A DNA stretch of 64,000 nt from Boletus sp. NGJ (Eukaryota; Basidiomycota; Agaricomycetes; Boletales; Boletaceae): the NCBI GenBank assembly GCA_019096195.1, contig JAGTXK010000091.1:744001-808000 (forward strand), written 5' to 3'. Below the pieces are notes generated by a model. The model was not told the origin of the DNA and made no database searches. It saw only the letters and a list, made by a program, of their open reading frames with translations. The translations under genes and the position numbers were made by a program. This document shows positions 55,556 through 64,000 of the stretch, in pieces (positions within the stretch are counted from its first letter, which is position 1; each line of letters opens with the position of its first letter).

Positions 55556-58500
55556 TCAAAACCCTTCTTGCCGCCGTCGCTCGTCTGCAATGGTCAACAT
55601 CTGCACGAGACTTGGCTCAAAAACCGGTTTGGTCAAGACACTGGGAACCCCGTCAGCGCGTGCGTGCGGAATCGTGGACAATTCTCACTGATCCACGCCT
55701 GCCTCAAAGTACTCTTTCTGGTCCCCGATAAGTGCATTCCCTGAGCCATCTCAGTATCACGCCAGGCATCCAAGCAGCAAGCGCCTTACCGGTCACGCCG
55801 ACGACAAAGTCGCGCCGGCCCATCTCCCGGAGCTTCGCCACCACCTCTAATCCAGACATGATCGGCATCTGGTTATCTAGGAATACGACATCGTAGCAAC
55901 AGGGTGCCGATGCGTCGTCGTCCTGCCCCGGATCCTCAGAGAGTGATCCAGATGGAGGGTCTTCACTGACCCACCTGTCGCTGCCTGAACGTCCTCCCTA
56001 TGATCATCTCGAGAGCGATCTCCCCATTCTCTGCCGTTGAGACGTGACAGCCCAGTCTCGAAAGTGTCCGCGACATAATTGTTCGCGTTAACCGGTCATC
56101 GTCTACCACGAGCACGATCATAGGCGGCTCAAATACAGTGGATGACTCCCTCCACAATGCGGGTGCCGGTGTTCCCTGGACAGGAGATTTCAGCGAGCTT
56201 GCAGCGGGTTCCACAGAAAGAGGCGGTATAGAGGTCGCCGCGAATAACGCATCCGTAGATTCAGAATCAGGAGTTGGCAATGGACTCCGATTCTTTTGGA
56301 CAAGCCCCTTGGAGTTCCCTTCCACTATATTGGGGGTACTGCCTGCTAGAGAACTCTCCGCAAGAGGATGGGAACCCTCATAACCCGATACAGTGGATGT
56401 CCCAGCTGCCGTGGAAGGCAATGGAGGGCCAAGCTGTGTTCCAGACGAGAGCTCCCCGATGGTTCTCGTGAGCACATGTGGTTCTGACTCGTCGCTTGCA
56501 TTCGGCAACTTCAACTCCACCAAGCCTCCTACACGAAAAATATCAGTGGAAGGATGCAAGAAAACGGGGTGTGTGCATGCCCTGATCCATAAGCGACTCC
56601 ATTGCATTGGGAATTGATGCCGGTCGCGGGGATCGGTTCTGGAGCAAGTCGATCGATAACGGTCCCTCTAGATCAGATGGGTGCCTCTCGCTCAACCCAG
56701 ACTCAGGGTCTGGCAGGTCCACAACTTTGACACCCACACCCAATGCTATTTCGCAATTCCCATGACGAAACGGTACCGCGATACCATTAATAACGGGACG
56801 AGAGGGCATATGAGGTCTTGATGACGAGACGGAGATGAAGTATGGTACATACGCAATTCAACCCAAAATGTCGATCCGTGCCCAAGTTTTGAGCGCACTC
56901 CCAAACGCCCACCACTCAATTTCACGATTTGCCGTACGAGAGCCAACCCCAATCCTGTACCTTTCCCACCTTGTTGTCGCCCCTGTTCGGTTTGATTGAA
57001 TGCGGCTATACAAATGAGTAGGTGGGAAGCTGTTACAAAAATGGCTCAGATGCAAGGACTCACTAAACAACTTCCCCTGTGTAATCTCGCGAGGCGGGTA
57101 TTCCATTGCCTGTATCACTGACCTCGATGCGCACGACTATTCTTTTCAGGGGGCTCTTGTGCTGTACCGTGGGGTTGTCAGCGGTTTCTTGGTCGTTTGA
57201 ATCGCTGACAGGGAAAGTGGATATTGGAAACTCTCCGTTCCCGGGAGTCACCAAGACCTCTTCAATGACATCCTCTAGTTCTGCTTGGGGTCGTGGAACA
57301 TGTCTTGGTTCAGGGTGAGGATGGGCGGGAAATACGAGACGGGTCGTGCAGGTGACACGACCACCCGCAGGAGTGAACTTGCACGCGTTACTATCGTTGC
57401 ACCGTCAGGTGAGATCCTTCGGAGAACTCCAATCCCTCACCTAGCGAGGTTGTTGATGATCTGGCGGAGTCGTATGGCGTCCCCGAGGACCACCCCATCT
57501 TCCACATCAGTCATAGTTCTTGGATCTTCCCCTGCAGCTTCACAAGCTGCACAGCGTGCGACCTGCAAACTCAGATGATGGTTCAAAACAACATGCGTAC
57601 CACCTACCTCATCAATTGCCTTGTCTAAATGTGTCACTAATTCAAGATTGCGTGCATCGGTGGCCATCCGTAACGGTATGAAGAGGGTTCGTATCATTGC
57701 ATGGAATGCATATGGTTTGGATAAGATCTCAAAGCGCCCACTATCCATGCGATTGCTGATAGGGTGTTAATGCTGATTTATGAAAAGTCTAAGGGGAACT
57801 TACAAGTCAAGCATATCGTTGAGCACTTTACAGATGTTAATCAGGGGAGATGAAAGGTTCGTAAGAAAACCAACCTTTGGACATCATCACCAAGCTACCT
57901 CCAAGTGCCATGAACTCGATTTCTTGCGCCTTGGATACTGCACCGGACGCTTCCATGTTTTGAACCGCCAAGACTGCCACAGGTAAAAGGTTAGTGGGGA
58001 TGTGGATAGTTTTCGGTAGTACGCACGCGCTGTGTTTAGAGGTACCCGGACCTGTACTAGCTACAATATGAATTATAGGACTCTTCACGGTCAAAGTAGT
58101 ACTCATCATGAAAGACATAGCTGTGATCCGCAGTCAGCTACACAGATAAAGACACGATGAAATGGAAATTTTACGATGTAAGTCGACGCTTCGAGTCCGC
58201 TTCTTTGCGTTCATTGATCTGTGCCTTCTGTGTTTCTTTGAATTGAATCTTGAGTTGTTCGCGGAGAATGAAGAGTCTCCTCTCGGACTGCGAGCCTATC
58301 AGTGCGCTAGGCTAACGAACGCGAATGAAGTCCACTTACGTTTTCGTGCATGTAATGGACAAAGAGAAGAAAAATGTGGTATAGGAGGAAATTCAAGAGG
58401 TCTTCCTTGACGTATTGAAGTTTACCCTTCCACATGGATGAAATCACGCACTCCGAACCCAGATTGGGCGATATGGCAAGATCAATACAGATGCACTGGC

Positions 58501-59753
58501 ACGACACCGTATGAGGAAGGAATGTGAGGGTGTCCCAATTTCCACTTACACGATAAAGAATGTCAAAGATCCGATGAGTGCGGCCATCCTGCTTGTCATT
58601 AATCCAAATAATGCAATCGTTTGTAAAGCCGAGGTGTAGCTGGTTGGATCGTCAACTCGTTGAAAAGCACAGAATAGGAAAGTCGTACTAAAACATGCCA
58701 AGAAAGTCTTTCGTGCCAATGTCAAAAACGTGGACAGGGCTATAGAAGCCACACAAGTACCTTAGAACAGACGATGTCAGGCACAATTGAGATTCGAAGA
58801 AGTTGGTGGTACAAACATGGAGAGAAGCTCATACAAGCCCCTGAAAATTGCTTGATATGCACTGATAAGCTGAATGAGAATCACTGACCAACACCAAGTC
58901 GCACAGCCCACAAGTATTTGGTATGGGATTTGGCGATCTCGAGGAAAGTCGAGCATGACAAGTACCAGCAATGGGAGTGTCAAAGCGGGAGTGAGCTACC
59001 TTGATGTCAGCATTCACTAGGGTGAACAAGAAGGTTTACTGACACCCCATAACCATATTTTGTCGAAGATAGTGATTGGACTGGCGATGGTGCAAGCACC
59101 GATGACCCAGTTTACGAGGAGGAAGAGAGAGGACCAAAATACCAATGACTGGGAGCAACTGAAGGGGGTATTTGAAAAGAGGGAAAAGAGAGACATACCT
59201 TTTTAATAAACCAGTGCTCTTTGTGAAACCTCCGCTCGGTTCTGTCGTCGAGAAAACGAACGCTAAAGAATTTGACGGTGGCAGGCCATGCTTCCCAGCG
59301 AAGCGACCAGAGTAAGACGGAGAGGAAATTGCCGTCGTCTGGCATTGGAGTCGCGTCACGACCAAGACTTGTGCCAATCTGAGCATGGCTGTCAGAAGAT
59401 CTTGTGTGTCCGCGTTCGGAGGGCTGATCGAGGGAACCTCTGAGGTCCTCTGTCCAATCTCTGTCAACGACGATCTCGTCCACCTCGTCTCCCTGGATGC
59501 CGTCGTCGACGCGCTGGCGAGCTTGATTGCTCTCGAAGGAGCTGTCGGCAACTGCGGAGGAGTCGGAGGGGAAGTCTGCGCCTATCCGCGTAGTGAAGCG
59601 GGCCCAATGGACTTTGAGACCAGCGAACCTGGCGGTCTTTATTTTCCTGCGGCGCGAGGAGGCCGGTGGACCCGCGAGTGCGACAGGGACGGGGAGTTGG
59701 AGAAAGTCGCGGGGAAGGGAGGTGACGGAAGGTACGTCAAGAAGGCCAGGCAT
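55556..59753 (-). CDS. Membrane hybrid histidine kinase
   Basis: Two-component sensor of many exons. The N-terminus ([17 protein letters not shown]) is followed by about six membrane segments (for example [17 protein letters not shown] and [19 protein letters not shown]). A coiled linker ([20 protein letters not shown]) leads to the H-box: TSYVFH with the phospho-accepting His at 58108-58110, then [15 protein letters not shown]. The ATPase part has [16 protein letters not shown], the N-box [14 protein letters not shown], the G1-box VSDTGNGIP and the G2-box [12 protein letters not shown]. The C-terminal receiver has [10 protein letters not shown], the phospho-accepting Asp in [12 protein letters not shown], and TKPV, ending at 55556. 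The intron right after the His (58052-58102) joins one base out of frame if cut at its GT-AG ends (see finding). The ligand is unknown. The start could be 59777. Confidence 0.87.
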
Positions 59754-60249
59754 CGCGGGAGGATGAGGGGAGCACATCAAGGGGGAACGGAGGGCGACAT
59801 TCGGGAGGAGGGATAAGGCGGGCGATCGCGGGTGCTGCAGATGGAAGTTGTAATGTATTGTGGGTCCATCCAAGCGCACTAGTGTCCTTGTCCTCCCGCC
59901 GGCACAAATTCAGGCTGCCGGATTCAGCCTCCGAACCACCTCGACCGTAACCACGCCTCGAAAATGGCAGCCGACCCTATTTGATTTGCCTCACAGTTAA
60001 GATTATAAGCCCGGCCGAGCTCGGCTTTCACATTCGCGCTCCGTCGGAGTTTCATTCTTCCACGGCATTCTGCCTTTCTCGTATCACACCTTCTCCACCT
60101 TGTCTCCTCCGTCATACGCCTCGTCCTGCTCGTAGTTACACATTCCCCTCCAGGTACGCAAAAAATATGCTTCACCTCGCATCATGGAGTGACCTCTGCC
60201 TGCTCAACACTTCGGTAGATTTTTTGCTCCCCATCTCCCCATACCGCCT
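59754..60249. other. Divergent promoter of the histidine kinase and SNT2 genes
   Basis: No gene or repeat. The start of the kinase gene is uncertain, so part of this may be its leader. Confidence 0.45.
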
Positions 60250-63200
60250 ATGGTAATGCACATCGCCCTCAAGAGCGGCGACAAGGTCAAAGTCAACGGT
60301 AAAAATCAGCTCTCCTTTTCGTCTCCTCTTATCAATAGGAATGTTATTTTCAGACCATGTGTACTGTTCCCCTCCTTGGTCAGTCCGGGACGGCACCCCT
60401 TACTCTGTGGCACGCATCATGGAGTTCCTTCCCCCGGAAGGAATTGCGAAAGGTAAAGGAAAGGGAAAGGAAATATATACTCGTGTTCGCCTCGCCTGGT
60501 ACTATCGTCCAAGCGACGTTAGCGATCGCCCCGTCGCCGATTCCCGCCTTCTCTTAGCTGCCATATATTCGGAAGTGTGCGACATCAACCAACTTCGGTC
60601 CAAATGCTTCGTCATTCACAGGGATAAAATAACTGACCTGGCTGGTTGGAAGAAACGCCCAGACAGATTTTATTTCAATCGTCTATTTGACCCTTACATC
60701 AAGAAGGAATTCGAAGTCATCCAGGCAACAGACGTTCGAAACCGTACGTATCCACAAAAGTCACGTGTTTTCGACTCTGCCTCATCCATCTGCGCAGTAC
60801 CCAATCACATACGACAGGTCTTGCTCTCCAGATATGAATATGTGGTCGCGGAGAAAGATGTCGTTCCCGACCTCACAGATACCCTTCGTCTATGTGCCAC
60901 ATGCAGCCAGTGGTGTGCCAAGTATGTGGCTGTCTCCACACTATCACGCACGGATCTTATTGACTCCGTGCATTAATTAAGCCCCGATACGGTGGGATGT
61001 GATAGATGCAAAAACTTCTTTCACATGGGCTGCGTTCAGCCACCCCTCCTCGCAAAGCCGTCGCGTGGTTACGGTTGGACGTGTGCGCCTTGTTCGAAAC
61101 GACACGAAGAAGAAGTCGATAGTCATGAAGTCCGTCATCCGACACCAGTAACGAAACCCAAGTCAAACGCGCCAGCGCCTCGGGGCCGCGGCCGCCCACG
61201 AAAGGACCGAACCCTGGCAGAAAAGGAGGAAAGCGTGGACATCAAATACTTCAAAATGTGGCCGTTCCGATATTTTGGGTGAGTGGCTATTTTGGACCTT
61301 TATTCCCTAAGTCAAACACATGGCTAACGGCAATCGCCCAAGGCAATACACTGTTGCGGAGGACACGCTTGGTAAGCGTAAAAATTACTATTTATGGAAA
61401 AGGTTATATATGGATCGTAGATCCCGACGACCTCATCTTCCCTCGCGCGGCGACCCGTGTCGGGCCAAAGTATCAGGCTGTGATCCCACCTCTCAGCGCT
61501 ATAGCCTCGTCAGCCAGTGACGATGTTTTCCCACCAAAAAACGTCGTGGACGGTGAACAAAGAGGCAGCGACAATACCGCCGAGGTACTGAGCATTATTA
61601 ACAACCTAACGGACGAGGAAGGTGCGCATATATGTGACATGCTGTTAGGTAATTCCGACTGACTCTCATCCAGTCGCAGAACGTAAGTGACTTGGTATTT
61701 TGCCGAGTTCTCTTCATTAATCGTTTTGTCTGTAAAGTTGAGGAGTGGAAATCTGCTCTGACCAGGAGGAGCGAGGATCTACACAGTGTAGATTGGCTCA
61801 TTGAGGCGTTGCGCCGCTTCTCACAGGCACATTTGATGAACAGAGGGTGGTCCACCGTGGACATGAGTGTCCCCGCTCGTACCGAGAAGGTAACCATCAT
61901 ATATTCGCTTACGCTGAGTCACCTTGATCAAACTTTACCTTGTTTCCCCCCCTCACGCCCCTCACAGTGGAAGAAGGGGGAAACTAGATATATTGATAGA
62001 GAATGGACGGCAGAAGAGGTCGCTGCATTTGAGGATGGGATTCTGCTTCACGGTCCTGAACTCCGAGCGGTACGTGACGAAGTGGGTACGCGGACAGTGC
62101 CGGAGGTCGTCAAATTTTACGGCCGCTGGAAAAAGTATGTCTCCAGTTTGCGGTGCCGTTCTATTTTTTTCATACTCGATCTTAGCTCTAAGCTAAAGGA
62201 GGAACATATGCGCGCTCGTGAGCGTGCCGCAGTCGTCAAAGAAGACGAGGAAGAGGAGCAAGTCGTAGATGTGCCCATGTCTGACGATGAAGGATCTATC
62301 ATCCGCGGATCAGCCAAGGCAAATAGTAGCTGTGGCGCTTGCCGAACACGCGAATCCGATACCTGGTGGCGGGCCCCCAAGGGTCTTGCCACCGACATCC
62401 TTTGTGACACCTGCGGCACGAATTGGAGGAAATATGCCGACTTGAATATCCGACCCGTTCGCGAGGAGATCTTGCCCCCAGGGAGGAAGGGTGCAGAGAA
62501 ACGCGAAGGCACGCCGTTGAGTGCTCCGAATGCGAAGCGGCTCAAGGTATGATTTTTGGTCCAGCGCTTTCGCTCCCTTGATTAATTTAATTTTGGACAG
62601 ACATCTATCACGACGAATGGCACACCTCCACCTGTCACACCCGCTGCAGCTCAATTACGTTGTCTGGCGTGTCAAAAGAATGGACCCATGGGTCGAGTCC
62701 TCAAGTGTAGCCAATGTCATTTCCGAGTACATGCGGGTAAATACATCATGAGTTCTGGCGGATAATGAATACTCATACGTCTGCTAAGGAGCATGTGGCG
62801 TCTCTGTAGACAAGCACGCTGTAGAATCATGGCTATGTGATCTGTGCGACAACGAGAAAACTCTGGAAGCATCCTTGGCAAGTAACCTCTCTTTGACCTT
62901 TTTATTTTCCCTACCTTACTTCAGGTCTACAGAATACCGGTTGTGTGCTCTGTCCACGCAGGAAATCGAAGATATCAACGAAGGAAACGGGTTCATTTTT
63001 GCGTGCTGCGAAACCCACAGAAGGCCAAGGATGGGTCCATGTCCTGTGTGCCGTATTCTCTCCCGAGGTAACTTTCTCCGATGTTATGCACCTACGGTTG
63101 GTGGAAGGTATCAGTACTATCCCTCGTGCCCGTTGGTCGGCGGTACGTACCTCTAGATTCCCGTGATAGCCATTCTTACATGCCATAGCGGTGCACTTTG

Positions 63201-63964
63201 TGCGGTGAGGTGGGCGGTGCTATCATTCGATGCAGCGATTGCATTCGAGAATACCATATTTCTTGCGCTTGGAGGAACGGTCATCGATTTGGTTTCGAGA
63301 TGCAACCTGCAAGTTGTTGTCTCCTTTCTTCGCTATTCCCACGCTTACACAACCGTGGCCTCCATCCAGGTTCGGAATCACCGTCGTGACGGCATCGCGA
63401 CCACGTTCAAAGGCGACACGGGCAACATGGCCCCCATCGTTTGTTGTCAAGAGCACGACGCAAGCAAACGCGTGCTGTTCGACATGTGTGAGACAGACGA
63501 GACTGGCGAGGTGATGCCCCTGAACGATTTTCATTTACTTGAGACCTGCTGACCCTTTGCTCTTTGTATTTTTTTCCCCCTCGCCCTCGCCCTCGCCCTC
63601 GCACCTCCGCATACCGTCTCGTTTTCCCATGGCGTTCCAGACCGCGCTCCAAGTGTATTGTCGAACGTACAAACAAGCGCCCGTATCCCAAGCCCACGCT
63701 CTCCTCCGCAAAGCCCGCCGCCTCGACGCCCTTATCCACCCGCACCGCCTCGACGTTTTCGACGGTGCTCCCGAATCAGACCACGAATGTGCTGTCTGCA
63801 CGACACACTACTCCCCGTGCTTTTATCAAAGCAGGTATTATCCCGATCGATGGCACTGTCACAGGTGTCATTGGTCGTTGCAGGCCGAGGTAGGGGGCCC
63901 GGCGTCGGTTGAGGAGTGGTCGGAACTTGTGTCGCCGCGCGCGTCGCGGGCGATGCAAGAGTGA
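60250..63964 (+). CDS. SNT2-like chromatin protein (BAH, PHD, SANT, GATA-type finger, PHDs)
   Basis: One gene of about ten exons. Exon 1 (60250-60298, VMHIALKSGDKVKVN) joins the BAH domain (DHVYCSPPWSVRDGTPYSVA and FDPYIKKEFEVI). Then come a PHD finger (LCATCSQWC; VGCDRCKNFFHMGC; GYGWTCAPC), an AT-hook-like RGRGRPRKDR, a SANT domain (REWTAEEVAAFEDGILLHG to VPEVVKFYGRWK), a GATA-like finger (CGACRTRESDTWWRAPKG then CDTCGTNWRKYADL), another PHD (CLACQKNG; LCDLCDNE), and an extended PHD (CVLCPRRKS; WVHVLCAVFSPEV; CTLCGEVGGAIIRC; YHISCAW; MAPIVCCQEHD). The last exon adds ALQVYCRTYKQAPVSQA and a Cys/His cluster ending near 63964. In yeast Snt2 works with Ecm5 and the Rpd3 deacetylase in stress response. 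It may be cut by a missing exon join in 63290-63420, which I could not place exactly. Confidence 0.85.
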
Positions 63965-64000
63965 AGACAGTGGACTCGGACAGAGCCTCGTTTGTCGCAC

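Noticed and set aside
1-64000. Retroelements, tRNA and rRNA genes, secondary-metabolite cluster, prokaryotic-type features
   Set aside because: No reverse transcriptase, integrase or capsid-type frames, no tRNA-like cloverleaf or rRNA stretch was recognised, and the metabolic genes are primary metabolism scattered among unrelated genes.

Overview
The window is nuclear DNA of a filamentous basidiomycete, most likely an agaricomycete. Genes lie close together on both strands. Almost all are cut by many short GT-AG introns of about 45-75 nt, and several exons are tiny (3, 6, 21 and 24 nt). Many lone-exon BTB/POZ paralogues, a HET-domain protein and fungal-type hybrid histidine kinases fit such a genome. 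I see no rRNA, tRNA, CRISPR array, intact transposon or retroelement. All functions are read by eye from translated exons; no database search was possible.

Left part (1-20 kb): the 3' end of an unknown gene; an RPP40-like RNase P/MRP subunit; pantothenate synthetase (PAN6); dolichyldiphosphatase (CAX4); a BCS1-type AAA ATPase; HMG-CoA synthase (ERG13); a poorly resolved hypothetical gene; BTB gene A; cardiolipin synthase (CRD1); and a 5.5 kb coiled-coil gene ending in a PACT-like centrosome/spindle-pole domain.

Middle (20-40 kb): BTB genes B and C, a RING/coiled-coil gene, a coiled-coil gene resembling SHE3-type proteins, a nitronate monooxygenase, and a 12-exon HIRIP3-like histone chaperone. 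Then comes a BTB cluster at 31.3-38.2 kb (D, E, F and a wrecked copy). E and F lie head to head around a 151-bp near-perfect inverted repeat and share a 277-bp identical tract inside otherwise diverged genes, which looks like recent gene conversion. A second RING/coiled-coil gene follows.

Right part (40-64 kb): ESCRT-II VPS25; ribosomal protein L11 (uL5), with a GC-AG intron directly after the start codon; an RXT3-like Rpd3-complex subunit with a huge Arg/Glu/Asp repeat; an epoxide hydrolase with a one-base frame break; a HET-domain protein; an epoxide hydrolase remnant; ALG5; a RanBP3/Yrb2-like Ran-binding protein; a hybrid histidine kinase; and a SNT2-like BAH/PHD/SANT chromatin protein.

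Functional links are few: CAX4 and ALG5 both serve the dolichol cycle of N-glycosylation; RXT3, SNT2 and the HIRIP3-like protein act on chromatin; ERG13, PAN6 and CRD1 are lipid or cofactor metabolism. The features most worth following up are the BTB cluster with its inverted repeat and conversion tract, a long palindromic E-box/CGCGTCA element shared by two promoters, the L11 gene structure, and the epoxide hydrolase frame break with its nearby decayed copy.
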